Source: DAHUXN01 sp963729815
Lineage (GTDB): Bacteria; Acidobacteriota; Terriglobia; Acidiferrales; UBA7541
DNA length: 64,000 bases
NCBI GenBank assembly: GCA_963729815.1
Contig: CAVSPU010000004.1
Location: 1,210,463 to 1,274,462, forward strand
Reading direction: 5' to 3'
A model generated the notes under the pieces. That model was not told the DNA's origin. It saw only the letters and a program-made list of their open reading frames with translations, and searched no databases. Both the position numbers and the translations under genes were made by a program. Numbering within the stretch: the first letter of the stretch is position 1; each line of letters opens with the position of its first letter. This document shows, piece after piece, positions 26,566 through 38,300 of the stretch.

Positions 26566-27045
26566 AATAGGGAACTCCCCCGGACATCGAATTCTAGACC
26601 GCCTCTGGACACCCGTCAAGCTAACCTTCGCTGCTAGTGCTTCTTACCCGGTTCAGATTCCATCACAATGCCCGTGGGTTGCCTGAGGTATCGAAAAATT
26701 TATCCTCACTTTCATCTTGCGAATCTTGAAACGCTGTCTGGGACATTTCGAACCTTGTTGCAACCACCAAAATGCTGATTTCGGCGTCTAATGTTGTAGT
26801 GAAACTGTGAAGAACTTAAGATTTGTCTCCGGCGGCACACTCGATTAACATGTTGGGGAAGCAACAATGACGTACGTAGTTTGTGCCCCGGACAACCGGT
26901 TCCAAACCTGAGGCCTATGTTTCATGGCATCTTGAGATTCGCCTCTGGACAGCTGCATCGGAAACTTTTTGCCCTCGCGCTTCGTATTCTATTTAGGACG
27001 GAGATTCACGTCTGATGCGAGGTTTGAAATCATAGGAAAAGAGCG
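26566..27045. other. Intergenic region between divergent genes
   Basis: About 480 bases separating the GWxTD operon from the efflux adaptor gene. It must hold both promoters, but no clear sigma-70 pair, operator palindrome or small RNA was identified by eye. Confidence 0.5.
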
Positions 27046-28455
27046 ATGAAGACGTCGAAAAAAACAGCCTTAATTGTGGGTGCCGTTGTCGTGCTGGGCG
27101 TGATCGTCGGGGTAAGCGTCAAGCAAGCTGGCAAAGACACTGTGACTGTGCAAACAGGCACGGTCGCCAAGCAAGGTATCACGTCCTTGGTGACCGCCTC
27201 CGGAGAAATTCGCCCGCAGAATTATACCAACGTGCTCGGGCAAGGCATCGGGAAAATCACCGATATTGACGTGACCGAGGGCGATTCCGTTAAGAAGGGC
27301 GACGTTCTATTGCGTGTGGAGAGTATCCAGCCAGCCGCGGACGTCAAGGCGCAACAGGCTGGTATCGACTCGATGCAAGCCAGTGTGCAGTCGGCGCAGG
27401 CAGCCGATGCGGCAGCCCAGGCTGATGTCCAACAGTCCGAGGCGAATCTCGAAAAGGCGCTCAACGACTGGAAACGCGGACAGGGCTTATACAAAGAAGG
27501 GCTTATCGCGAAGTCGGATTACGACACCTACAAATCAGCGTATGGAGCCGCTGCGGCGACTCTGGCGGGAAATCAAGCCCGCGCGAAGCAGGCGCACGAC
27601 CAGCTTGCGGCGGCACAATTCAACCAGGCACAGGGTTCGGCGACGCTCGTTCACCTGCGCGACGTCCTGGATAAGACCACCTATAACGCGCCCATCAGCG
27701 GCGTCGTCACCTACGTTCCGGTCAAAGTGGGTGAGAACGTCGTTCCCGGCATCCAAAACGCCGAGGGCAGTTTCCTGCTGACGATCTCTGATATGTCGCT
27801 CGTAAATGCCGAAGTCATGGTGGACGAGACCGACATTCCTAGCGTGAAGGTGGGCCAGGTCGCGGACGTGACCATCGACGCCTATCCTAACCAGATCTTC
27901 AAAGGCCATGTTTCCGACGTTGGCGAAGAGGCTATCTTGCGCACCTCCGGCCTGGCGTCGACACAGGAAACCTCCGCCAATAGCCAGGAGGCGCGCGATT
28001 TCAAGGTTCACGTTCGTCTCGACGCCCCTCCGAAAACGATTCGGCCCGGCCTTTCCTGCACGGCGAAGATCCAGACTGCGCATCGTGCGGATGTGCTCAC
28101 CATTCCGATCCAGGCGCTGGCGGTCCGCTCGCGCGCCGAGTTGAAGGCCGAAGAGGAGCAAGGCAAATCCGGCGGGAGCGTCACGTTGGCTGCTGCCAAG
28201 CCGGCCCCGAATACCGACGGAGGGCAGAACAACGACGATGTGCAGGGTGTCTTTGTGATTCGGGACCGCAAGGCCACTTTTGTCCCGGTGCAAACAGGGA
28301 TCACCGGCATCACGGACATCGAAGTGATCAGCGGGCTCAAAGCCGGCGATGAAATCGTTACCGGCAGCTACAAGGCTCTTCGTACGCTTCGCTCCGGCGC
28401 GACGGTCAAAATCGACAATTCCGCTCCGGTAATTACGGATCAATCGAGTTCGTAG
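27046..28455 (+). CDS. Efflux periplasmic adaptor (HlyD/MacA family)
   Basis: 469 aa. One N-terminal membrane helix (TALIVGAVVVLGVIVGVSV), then a lipoyl/barrel-sandwich half (ITSLVTASGEIRPQNYTNVL ... GKITDIDVTEGDSVKKGDVL), an alpha-helical hairpin rich in Ala/Gln (~100-200), the second lipoyl half (YNAPISGVVTYVPVKVGENV), and beta-barrel and membrane-proximal domains. GGAAAAG ribosome site. It would couple an inner-membrane ABC transporter to an outer-membrane channel; the ATPase gene follows by 87 nt. Confidence 0.9.
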   Translation: MKTSKKTALIVGAVVVLGVIVGVSVKQAGKDTVTVQTGTVAKQGITSLVTASGEIRPQNYTNVLGQGIGKITDIDVTEGDSVKKGDVLLRVESIQPAADVKAQQAGIDSMQASVQSAQAADAAAQADVQQSEANLEKALNDWKRGQGLYKEGLIAKSDYDTYKSAYGAAAATLAGNQARAKQAHDQLAAAQFNQAQGSATLVHLRDVLDKTTYNAPISGVVTYVPVKVGENVVPGIQNAEGSFLLTISDMSLVNAEVMVDETDIPSVKVGQVADVTIDAYPNQIFKGHVSDVGEEAILRTSGLASTQETSANSQEARDFKVHVRLDAPPKTIRPGLSCTAKIQTAHRADVLTIPIQALAVRSRAELKAEEEQGKSGGSVTLAAAKPAPNTDGGQNNDDVQGVFVIRDRKATFVPVQTGITGITDIEVISGLKAGDEIVTGSYKALRTLRSGATVKIDNSAPVITDQSSS

Positions 28456-28542
28456 TATCCTCAATGCGTGCGCGGGCGATCGGAGTCACACGCGTAGCGC
28501 GTCATACGCCTAAGCGGAAGAATTTCGAGGAGCAATCGTCGA

Positions 28543-29283
28543 ATGCCAGTTGAAGAAGTCGCCGCATCCCTTACATTCCGGCAGGATCTGATCGATTCAG
28601 GCATCGTGATCTGCACGGAAGATCTCTGGAAAACGTACACCATGGGCACTGAAGAAGTGCACGCGCTTCGGGGAACCAATGTCCAGATTCATAAGGGGGA
28701 GTACGCGGCCATCATGGGGCCGTCAGGCTCCGGGAAATCCACGCTGATGAATTTAATCGGCTGCCTCGACTCCCCTACGAAGGGCCATTACTGGCTTGCC
28801 GGGCGGCTCGTCAGCGAACTCGACGACGACGAACTGGCCTACATTCGCAACAAGGAAATCGGATTCGTCTTTCAAACTTTCAATCTGTTGGCGCGCGCGA
28901 CCGCGCTCCACAACGTCGAGCTGCCCATGATTTACAACGGTACGCCTGCGGAAGAACGCCGCGAACGCGCTTGCCAGGCGCTCAAGCAGGTCGAGCTCGG
29001 CGAACGCATGATGCACAAACCCAACGAACTTTCCGGCGGCCAGCGGCAGCGCGTGGCGATTGCGCGCGCGCTCGTGAATCATCCCTCCATCTTACTTGCC
29101 GACGAGCCCACCGGAAACCTGGATTCGCAGACCGGCGAAGAAATCATGGCGCTCTTCGCACGTTTGCATCAGGGCGGCAACACCATCATCCTGGTAACCC
29201 ACGAACCGGACATCGCGCAGCACGCGCACCGTGTCATTCGCTTGCGCGACGGCAAAATCGAAAAAGACGAAAAGATCAAGTAA
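28543..29283 (+). CDS. ABC transporter ATP-binding protein (MacB/LolD type)
   Basis: 246 aa. Walker A MGPSGSGKSTLMNLIG, Q-loop region FVFQTFNLLARATALHNVEL, signature LSGGQRQRVAIARALV, Walker B ILLADEPTGNLDSQTG, switch His in LVTHEPD. An N-terminal ~25-residue extension precedes the usual start of the family, so an internal start is possible. Follows the adaptor gene and probably works with it; notably no FtsX/MacB-type permease gene follows. Confidence 0.92.
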   Translation: MPVEEVAASLTFRQDLIDSGIVICTEDLWKTYTMGTEEVHALRGTNVQIHKGEYAAIMGPSGSGKSTLMNLIGCLDSPTKGHYWLAGRLVSELDDDELAYIRNKEIGFVFQTFNLLARATALHNVELPMIYNGTPAEERRERACQALKQVELGERMMHKPNELSGGQRQRVAIARALVNHPSILLADEPTGNLDSQTGEEIMALFARLHQGGNTIILVTHEPDIAQHAHRVIRLRDGKIEKDEKIK

Positions 29284-29467
29284 GCGCGGCGCCGGGAAAA
29301 AACACGTATCGCGCCCTTCCAACCCCCGGAGTCATATTCGGACACGGCCGGCAAAAGCAACCTCGGGGCAGAATCATGGCTCAATTCCATGGTTCGATCC
29401 TTTATGATCAGGTATGTAATCTGTTCGTGCGGGTCCGGAATCAGCCTTAAATCACGAGGTGGAGACG

Positions 29468-30118
29468 ATGGGTAGCACAATGCGGCGAACGCTTTCGACG
29501 GCGATGGCAACACTCATCATTCTTGCGGTTAGCGCCGCGGCGAACGCGCAGTCCGCTCAAAAACCCGCGCAGTCTTCGCAACAAGACCAAGACCAGGACG
29601 CAATGCAACAGGCGCTCGCCGAGGCAGCCACCCCCGGGCCCATTCATGCGCAACTAATGAAGCGCGCCGGCGAATATACGACCACGACCACGTTGTATGC
29701 GCCGGGCACCGAACCGCAGCAATCAACAGGAACCGCAACGCTGAAAAGCATCCTGGACGGCCGCTTTCTCGAGGAAACGAATTCCGGAGACTCGCTCGGC
29801 CAGCCATATTCCGGCGTGCGGCTTTATGGCTACAACAATGGCTCGAAGCAGTATGAAGCCATCTGGATTTACACCGGCTCCACGGCATTTCTCGTGCTCG
29901 ATGGCGCGAGCGACGACAATGGCAAGACCGTGCGCTATTCCGGCGCATTCCTCGGCCCCGATGGCGCCAAGCAAACCCTGCGCGTGACCCTCACGCAACC
30001 CGATGACGATCACTTCGTCGTGCGCCTGCTCGGCGAAGGCCCGGGCGGCGCGACCTCTACGCTCGAAACGGTTTACACGCGAACAAAGAAGACACCGTCT
30101 GCGCCCGCGCGTCATTGA
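29468..30118 (+). CDS. Exported protein, DUF1579-like
   Basis: 216 aa. Signal peptide (LSTAMATLIILAVSAAANAQ), a Gln/Asp-rich linker, then a ~150-residue beta domain with GEYTTTTTLYAPGTEPQQST, LDGRFLEE, YNNGSKQYEAIWIYTG, which matches the layout of DUF1579 (lipocalin-like, unknown function). Start at ATG 29468, with GAGGTGGAG just upstream; GTG 29459 is also in frame. Confidence 0.7.
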   Translation: MGSTMRRTLSTAMATLIILAVSAAANAQSAQKPAQSSQQDQDQDAMQQALAEAATPGPIHAQLMKRAGEYTTTTTLYAPGTEPQQSTGTATLKSILDGRFLEETNSGDSLGQPYSGVRLYGYNNGSKQYEAIWIYTGSTAFLVLDGASDDNGKTVRYSGAFLGPDGAKQTLRVTLTQPDDDHFVVRLLGEGPGGATSTLETVYTRTKKTPSAPARH

Positions 30119-30337
30119 TCGAGAATCGATCTAGTTTCAAGAATCGATAATCATCCATGGCGCGGTCCAATTTTTTCTTCACGATATCGACCTGACGTCG
30201 CGATAGTAAGAATCCACACCTTCGAAGAATGAATCCCGCGCCATGCTGCCTCTGCGGCGGGGCTTGCGTTCAGCTCGTTTCAACGTTATAGTCCGCCCCC
30301 AACTTGCCTGCCACAGGCGGGCCGGAGGTTGCCAGCC

Positions 30338-30916
30338 ATGACAAAGAAAATTCTCCTCGGGGCCCTGGTCGGAGGCATTGTCGTTTTCATAGTCGGATCA
30401 CTTTTGCACACGGTCCTGGGCCTTGCAAGTGTCGGCGTCAAAGCCGTTCCGCAGGAGGACGCGGTTCTTTCCGCCATGCGCGCGGCGATTCACGAACCCG
30501 GCTTCTACATCTTCCCCGCGCCGAACATGACGCCCGGGCGTACGAAAGACCAACAGCAAGCGGACATGACCGCTTACTTGGCGAAATATCAGCAGGGCCC
30601 CACGGGAATTTTGGTTTACTCGCCCGGCGGCGTGGCGCTGAGTTACGGCAAGCTGCTCGGCGGCGAATTTGCCATCGACGTTGTCAGCGCGTTTTTCCTC
30701 GCCTGCATTCTCGCCATGGGCGCGGGCGGCGCCAGCTCCTATTGGAAGCGCGTGTTTGCAGTCACGCTCGCCGGACTTTTCGCGTCGGTCTTCCTGGGCC
30801 TCGAATATTGGAACTGGTACAACTTCCCGGCGAACTACACGTGCGCGTACATCGCAAACGGCGTCCTCGATTGGTACTTCGCCGGCCTCGCCATGGCCGC
30901 CATCGTTAAGCAGTAA
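30338..30916 (+). CDS. Hypothetical inner-membrane protein (192 aa)
   Basis: Not a named family for me. Four hydrophobic segments: KILLGALVGGIVVFIVGSLL near the start, a segment around IDVVSAFFLACILAMGAG, VFAVTLAGLFASVFLGLEY, and a short C-terminal one (GLAMAAIV). The loop carries IFPAPNMTPGRTKDQQQAD and LVYSPGG. Start at ATG 30338, with GGAGG 9 nt upstream; TTG 30329 is in frame. A competing frame on the same strand (30304-30909) lacks these features. Confidence 0.75.
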   Translation: MTKKILLGALVGGIVVFIVGSLLHTVLGLASVGVKAVPQEDAVLSAMRAAIHEPGFYIFPAPNMTPGRTKDQQQADMTAYLAKYQQGPTGILVYSPGGVALSYGKLLGGEFAIDVVSAFFLACILAMGAGGASSYWKRVFAVTLAGLFASVFLGLEYWNWYNFPANYTCAYIANGVLDWYFAGLAMAAIVKQ

Positions 30917-30934
30917 GCGCGAATGAGTGATGGC

Positions 30935-31441
30935 CTAGCGCGAATTTTTCGGCGTCTTCCGTCGGCGCCTTCGCGCCTGCGCCCGCTCGATCAGGATCGG
31001 AATTGCCCTCTCGATGCGTTTCGCGCGAGTCTCAGGGCGTTTTGCGTTCAGCAACCAGCGAAGGAACTCGCGCCGAAGCCCGGGCGTGATGGCTTTGAAT
31101 GCGCGTCGAGCTCCGGGCGTTTTTCGCAGCGCTGCCGCAACGTCTTCGGGCACCGCGACCTCGTTTGACTTCTTATCGACGCGCAATGTGATGCCGACGA
31201 AGTCGCCCGCATCGACGCCCAGCTTCTTGCGAATTTTGCCGTCGATGAAGAGCCGATATTGCTTGTTGCCCGCCGGCACAAGAGTCGTGCGGATCACAAG
31301 GCCCTGCACCATCACGACGACCGGAATATAGCCCCTCCCGCCGAGCGCCCGGCTGACTTCCTCCGGCACATCCACGCACCGATTGATCCCCAGCTCGTAC
31401 AGCGTGCCAATGAACCGATGTTGGGTATTTGTGCTTACCAT
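30935..31441 (-). CDS. YdeI/OmpD-associated family protein (DUF1905-type)
   Basis: 168 aa. The N-terminal beta-barrel-like DUF1905 part (FIGTLYELGINRCVDVPEEV ... LGGRGYIPVVVMVQGLVIRT ... FIDGKIRKKLGV) is followed by the OmdA/YdeI-type C-terminal helical part (VAVPEDVAAALRKTPGARRA, then FLRWLLNAKRPETRAKRIER), ending in a very basic tail. Members are linked to stress or bacteriocin protection; mechanism unknown. Start ATG 31441 (MVSTNTQHRF) preferred over 31543. Confidence 0.82.
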   Translation of the reverse strand: MVSTNTQHRFIGTLYELGINRCVDVPEEVSRALGGRGYIPVVVMVQGLVIRTTLVPAGNKQYRLFIDGKIRKKLGVDAGDFVGITLRVDKKSNEVAVPEDVAAALRKTPGARRAFKAITPGLRREFLRWLLNAKRPETRAKRIERAIPILIERAQARRRRRKTPKNSR

Positions 31442-31618
31442 TTCGTCGTGACTGCTCCAAAGAAGTTCAAATCCGAGAGACGTTCGCGCATTATGCGTCG
31501 AACGTCGCCAATTCTCCAAGCCAGGTGGCCCATTTGCAGCCAATATCGTGAAACCCTGCGGGGGAAATTAGCGACCATACTGGCGTCGTTGGTCACGCCA
31601 AAGTGGTAAACTGCGACC

Positions 31619-31861
31619 ATGAGGAAGCTAAGTAGCAAAGCTGGCTGGGCGGTATACGAGCGCCGGGCAGTGCGCCAGGGTCGAGACAGAATTTTCTACC
31701 TTTCACGCCGGTTCGCAACCAGAGAAGAAGCATTGCGCGAGCTCGAACGCAGGCGCGGCATTCCCGAAAACCTCGGGCGTGCCTTTGATGTAACCTTCTG
31801 GGCGCCTGCGCCTAAAACGAAGCTAAGACTGCGGAACGATAAGAGACGCCCACGCCGTTAA
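31619..31861 (+). CDS. Small basic hypothetical protein (80 aa)
   Basis: Not recognised. Compact, very basic (many Arg/Lys), with a KAGWAVYERRAVRQGRDRIF strand-like beginning and a helix FATREEALRELERRRGI, which recalls small nucleic-acid-binding or DUF2188-like folds. No strong ribosome site before ATG 31619. Moderate confidence that it is coding. Confidence 0.5.
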   Translation: MRKLSSKAGWAVYERRAVRQGRDRIFYLSRRFATREEALRELERRRGIPENLGRAFDVTFWAPAPKTKLRLRNDKRRPRR

Positions 31862-31900
31862 GGAAGCCATCGGTTCTTACTTGCGACTCTTGTTCCTGCA

Positions 31901-32455
31901 CTAACGAGCCCATAGCTCTTCTTGAAGTTGCACGGTTTCAACCTGACCCTTGAACTTTTGTAAGTCGATCACGATGGTTTTCTGCCCACATCGCAGATTT
32001 GCCGTCTTATGTGCCAGGTCCGGCACCTCCGCGTTTTCGGTCTCAATTATACAATGGGAATCTCCTTCGAGTTCCAAGTCGCGCATCGCGAAGTATAGCC
32101 GCCTTCCAAACTCAACCGCGTCCCCATCTGTTGGCAGCAGATAGTCCACGACACCGGACAGCTTTCCATCGGCAAAGAGTAGAGTGCCGATCGGCAAGTG
32201 CTTGTCCCGCGTGGCAACGAACCACATGGATGTGATGCCCTTGGCACGCAGGCCCTGGGGCGGTTCGCTCCTTTGCAGGGTATAGGCCGACTCCGCAAGC
32301 TGCTTGATTGCCGCTTCCTCGGGCATCCCAAGCGTCAACTCAGTACCATCAAGTGAGATTTGTCGTCGCGGGCTTCCTGACTGTGGAGCCGCGAACAGAA
32401 CAGTGGCAGTAAGACAGCCGAGAAGGAACGCGAGGGGGAAGCTTCGCATGGCCAT
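31901..32455 (-). CDS. Hypothetical exported protein (184 aa)
   Basis: Signal peptide (MRSFPLAFLLGCLTATVLFA) then a small domain: ISLDGTELTLGMPEEAAIKQ, LFADGKLSGVVDYLLP and a C-terminal NLRCGQKTIVIDLQKFKGQ. Layout is similar to short SmpA/OmlA-like or periplasmic alpha/beta proteins, but no firm family. Start ATG 32455 or ATG 32449. Located downstream of the 5S rRNA terminator on the same strand. Confidence 0.65.
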   Translation of the reverse strand: MAMRSFPLAFLLGCLTATVLFAAPQSGSPRRQISLDGTELTLGMPEEAAIKQLAESAYTLQRSEPPQGLRAKGITSMWFVATRDKHLPIGTLLFADGKLSGVVDYLLPTDGDAVEFGRRLYFAMRDLELEGDSHCIIETENAEVPDLAHKTANLRCGQKTIVIDLQKFKGQVETVQLQEELWAR

Positions 32456-32550
32456 ATCCTCGAAGAAAAAGTGGTTGGATCGTAGCGATTGTACCAGAAG
32501 CTAGTCATCACATCCGGTAGTATACGAGACCGCACTCCTCAATTTGCGCA

Positions 32551-32591
32551 AAAACAAAAAGGGCTCCGAGTCTTGTTTCGACTCGGAGCCC
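32551..32591 (-). terminator. Rho-independent terminator of the 23S-5S unit
   Basis: Perfect 12-bp stem GGGCTCCGAGTC / GACTCGGAGCCC with a 7-nt loop, followed on the minus strand by TTTTTGTTTT. Sits just after the 5S gene. Confidence 0.92.
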
Positions 32592-32608
32592 TTGCGCTGA
32601 AAACTAAA

Positions 32609-32726
32609 TCCTGGCGGCGACCTACGTTCCCGCACAGTTACCCGTGCAGTATCATCGGCCCTGCGGAGCTTAACTGCCGTGTTCGGGATGGGAACGGGTG
32701 TGACCCCCGCGGTTAGACCACCAGGA
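32609..32726 (-). rRNA. rrf: 5S ribosomal RNA
   Basis: About 118 nt. Ends pair (TCCTGG...CCAGGA). Contains the conserved CCCGTTCCCATCCCGAACAC and GGCAGTTAAGCTC segments and the helix IV/V region GCACGGGTAAC...CGTAGGTCG. 152 nt downstream of the 23S 3' end. Confidence 0.97.
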
Positions 32727-32878
32727 AATTGGAAAGTTCGAAGCCAAACTCCGGCGACGAACTTTGAAACTGAAGGAAGCGGGCGAATCCACAACTCTGT
32801 TTCGAGTAGTGCGAGTGATATTGCCGAACCTTCCGTGAACTCGTCTGCATGAAACGCAGCGCGTTTGGAAAGTTTTAT

Positions 32879-35853
<2,975 letters not shown>

Positions 35854-36065
35854 ATAAAACTCACCGAACACGCCCGTTTCATCCTTTGTTTGAAAGTTCG
35901 AAACAGAAGCCCCGAAGGTGAACCGAAGGTCTTGCAGCCCTCGCTTACATACCTCAAGGCAAACGCATTGGGAGAGTTCGCCCTTCCACTTGCGCTACTC
36001 GAGCAAAACTTGCGGATCATTGCACGCGCGAACTTGAGATCGCGTATGCAATGGCCAGCTTCCTT

Positions 36066-36081
36066 CAGTTGTCAAAGAGCT
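36066..36081 (-). promoter_or_regulatory. boxA-like antitermination motif in the 23S leader
   Basis: AGCTCTTTGACAACTG on the minus strand, close to the rRNA boxA consensus GCTCTTTAACA, about 210 nt before the 23S 5' end. It could alternatively be read as a -35 (TTGACA), but no matching -10 follows. Confidence 0.55.
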
Positions 36082-36154
36082 GTGTCCCGAATCATTTCTC
36101 TCGGGACTCTCCGCTCCAGGCAGAGCCGCCAGCATCGCAAAACTGACGTGGCGG

Positions 36155-36184
36155 AAAATAAAAAACCCGGCGTCAAGCGCCGGG
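36155..36184 (-). terminator. Rho-independent terminator of the candidate small RNA
   Basis: Stem CCCGGCG/CGCCGGG, 5-nt loop, then TTTTTTATTTT on the minus strand. It separates the small transcription unit from the 23S leader. Confidence 0.9.
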
Positions 36185-36329
36185 CCAGTCCTTCCGCGGA
36201 ATCCCAGGAAGGATTTGCTCGAAGCTCGACTGCTTTCTATCCGGTGCTCGTATTCAACCTCACCTCGCCATTACAGGGGAGATTACCGGCCCGTCGGGGC
36301 CACCGGGCGCAAACCCGGTCTTCCGACAT
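36155..36329 (-). ncRNA. Candidate structured small RNA (~175 nt) upstream of 23S rRNA
   Basis: Bounded by a strong promoter (TTGACG-16-TATACT at 36363-36336) and a strong terminator. No good coding frame. Several local hairpins: ACCGGG/CCCGGT, GGCCC/GGGCC, TCCTTCC/GGAAGGA and the terminator stem. Size is like 6S RNA, but I could not recognise the 6S bubble, nor SRP RNA, tmRNA, RNase P or a known riboswitch. Alternatively it could be a terminated leader of the rRNA unit. Confidence 0.55.
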
Positions 36330-36335
36330 CAGGTA

Positions 36336-36363
36336 AGTATACGGATTTTCCCGCATTCGTCAA
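36336..36363 (-). promoter_or_regulatory. Strong sigma-70 promoter of the candidate small RNA
   Basis: On the minus strand TTGACG (36363-36358), 16-nt spacer, TATACT (36341-36336). Confidence 0.75.
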
Positions 36364-36487
36364 GTAGGATGCCAATTATTTTCCCCACGTTTCCTCCCCT
36401 CCCCTGTGAATTTCACTACCCCGTGTGGAAATCCACGCCACAAGATCCGTCCGTATAGACCTGCGGCATCAAATTTGGCCTCGGCAA

Positions 36488-37114
36488 TCACACCCACTTC
36501 TCGTAGTACGGTTTCAGCGACACCCCAATAATCGACCGAAAAAACTCGATTGAATCCATGATACGAAGCACATCCTCCCACAAAATAAGCTTTGTTTCGG
36601 TCTTTTCTACTGCTCTCCACTCTCTCCTGATTTCGTAGCCAGACGAAATCAGCAAGAAGAACTCCGCCGACCAGCCTTCTTTGCTGAGATGCGCTTTAAC
36701 TTCGTGGTATCTATCCAACTGTTCTCCAAGGTCCGCCCCAACGGTCTTATTTTCGATAAGCGCGATACGTTTAAGCTTCGGTCGGTGAATCATGATATCT
36801 GGTCTTATATCTCTGAATTCGCTCGGCAGGTCAGGAAAAGTCTTTGGATTGAGTTTTGCATCGACAAGCACCTCTTCGAACTTGACATCCGAGCAGTCGA
36901 AGTACTCTCCTAGGGAATTAAAACTCTCTTCCGGACTGCCGACACATTTTTTGAGAGGAATCTTGAAGTTATCCTCTCCTCGGGCAAGATGCAGTAGCAA
37001 AATCGAGAATAGGGCCGACCACCAAGGTTCTGAGTTATGAAAGTAAGGACTCGGCTTAATGAAAAGCCATGTCGCGTTGTCGTTCGCGTCTGGTTGTGCA
37101 TGCGCTCCGCTCAT
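36488..37114 (-). CDS. Hypothetical protein with PD-(D/E)xK nuclease-like signature
   Basis: 208 aa. Not a named family. The segment RDIRPDIMIHRPKLKRIALI ENKTVGA has the D-x(n)-E-x-K layout of PD-(D/E)xK nucleases, and the C-terminal half LLISSGYEIRREW ... LILWEDVLRIM is compatible with that fold. Start ATG 37114 overlaps the stop of the upstream gene by 4 nt, so it forms a two-gene operon. A restriction or defence role is a guess. Confidence 0.6.
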   Translation of the reverse strand: MSGAHAQPDANDNATWLFIKPSPYFHNSEPWWSALFSILLLHLARGEDNFKIPLKKCVGSPEESFNSLGEYFDCSDVKFEEVLVDAKLNPKTFPDLPSEFRDIRPDIMIHRPKLKRIALIENKTVGADLGEQLDRYHEVKAHLSKEGWSAEFFLLISSGYEIRREWRAVEKTETKLILWEDVLRIMDSIEFFRSIIGVSLKPYYEKWV

Positions 37115-37446
37115 AGAATCTCCTCTCGGCTCTTTAACCCTAGCCCGTATGAAATTGTATTCCCGATCCTCTTGACGAACTTGCTCGGCTCAAAATACTC
37201 CGGTGTCCGCACGCATTGTTTCTCTGGCACCATATTTCGTTGGTAAATCGCTTTGGGAATTTCAACCAGATAATAGCCCTCACCGAATCGTTCGACAAGC
37301 TCCATCCACGTCACGTAAATTTCCTCCTTTGGTTTCTCGATTTCGCCGACAAGTTGTTTCTTGGTCGCCACGCGGATCGTGCCGTGTTCGTCTTTCGTTT
37401 CGGTCTCTTCCAGGATTCGCCACACTTTGAACTTTTCAGTTGTCAT
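37111..37446 (-). CDS. Hypothetical protein (111 aa), partner of the nuclease-like gene
   Basis: Not recognised. Small soluble protein, MTTEKFKVWRILEETETKDE at the start, central EEIYVTWMELVERFGEGYYL. Start ATG 37446 has AAGGGAGCGG upstream. Stop overlaps the next start (ATGA), implying the two proteins are made in proportion, perhaps as a complex. Confidence 0.65.
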   Translation of the reverse strand: MTTEKFKVWRILEETETKDEHGTIRVATKKQLVGEIEKPKEEIYVTWMELVERFGEGYYLVEIPKAIYQRNMVPEKQCVRTPEYFEPSKFVKRIGNTISYGLGLKSREEIL

Positions 37447-37717
37447 CCGCCGCTCCCTTTTTCCCGCGCAAAGGGGTCTCAAAGCGCAAAAGTTCGCAAT
37501 CGGCGCTCATCGCCGCTAAGTCACTTGTATTTAGTGAGATATACCTTCGCCGACTTACAGGAACGCGGAGGGCCAACGCTTGAAAAGACGGGGTTTACGG
37601 AAGAACACAAATCAACAATAAACTGAGGGACAGGGCACTTTCGCCCAGGGAAACCCAAAAGCTATGCCCACAAGAAATACCGTTGAGGAAGAATAGACAA
37701 CCCGCTTTTATGCTCGT

Positions 37718-37852
37718 CTAGCCCTTATTTCGCTTAAAAAACTCCACCTGTCGCAGGCGCTTCAGCGCCTCTTCTCGCGTCTTATACGGCCCGCCCATGT
37801 TGCGGCCCTTCGACGACAGCACTTTGTAACCGCCCTTCACTTTCTTGATCAT
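37718..37852 (-). CDS. Small conserved-looking protein (44 aa)
   Basis: Too short for routine calling. ATG 37852 follows AAGGAGGG by 7 nt. The protein opens MIKKVKGGYKVLSSKGRNMG and continues GPYKTREEALKRLRQVEFFK; this pattern (KGGYxVxSxxGKxLGxxxTxxEAxxRLRQVEFFK) recurs in many bacterial and phage genomes. Function unknown. Confidence 0.75.
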   Translation of the reverse strand: MIKKVKGGYKVLSSKGRNMGGPYKTREEALKRLRQVEFFKRNKG

Positions 37853-37927
37853 GGCGCCCTCCTTGACACTCGTTTTACGCCGAGAAGCCCCAGAAAATCG
37901 GTGACGCAGGTCACCTGATTTCGCGCG

Positions 37928-37956
37928 TTGACTTGACCCTGGAGTCAGCCTAGCAT
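37928..37956 (+). promoter_or_regulatory. Promoter for the 84-aa membrane protein / SDR genes
   Basis: TTGACT (37928-37933), 17-nt spacer, TAGCAT (37951-37956), about 60 nt before ATG 38020. Confidence 0.45.
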
Positions 37957-38019
37957 GGCGTGCAATTCATTTAGGCGCGCCGCTGGCCCCGTATTCGCCG
38001 GCGACGATTCGGAGCACGC

Positions 38020-38274
38020 ATGGCCGAACCTGAAGATCCAGGACGCAAGCGCGATACGCGCAAGCGTAGTTACGAAGAAAATGTCCCGCCGCCACGAATC
38101 TTGAAGCTCGCTCTGCTGGCGGCAGCGATTATCGTCGTCATTGCGCTCATCATTTACTTCCGCGCCCGTCACGCGCCACCCCCGCTCAGAAATCAATCGC
38201 AAACCGGCTCTGCCCAAGTATTCGCGCGAAACAATTTGCCCGAGCCTGCCGGCATCGCGCCAAATCGTCGCTGA
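38020..38274 (+). CDS. Small single-pass membrane protein (84 aa)
   Basis: Basic N-terminus (GRKRDTRKRSYEENVPPPRI), one membrane helix (LKLALLAAAIIVVIALIIYF), short proline-rich outer tail. No family recognised. It precedes the SDR gene by 26 nt on the same strand. Confidence 0.6.
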   Translation: MAEPEDPGRKRDTRKRSYEENVPPPRILKLALLAAAIIVVIALIIYFRARHAPPPLRNQSQTGSAQVFARNNLPEPAGIAPNRR

Positions 38275-38300
38275 CCAAATCCCGATCGGGAGGCATCCCT

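Noticed and set aside
27535..28464. Minus-strand frame opposite the efflux adaptor
   Set aside because: Antisense shadow; no start signals or family motifs.
30304..30909. Plus-strand frame overlapping the 192-aa membrane protein
   Set aside because: Arg-rich and without ribosome site; the 30338 frame has membrane helices and a GGAGG site.
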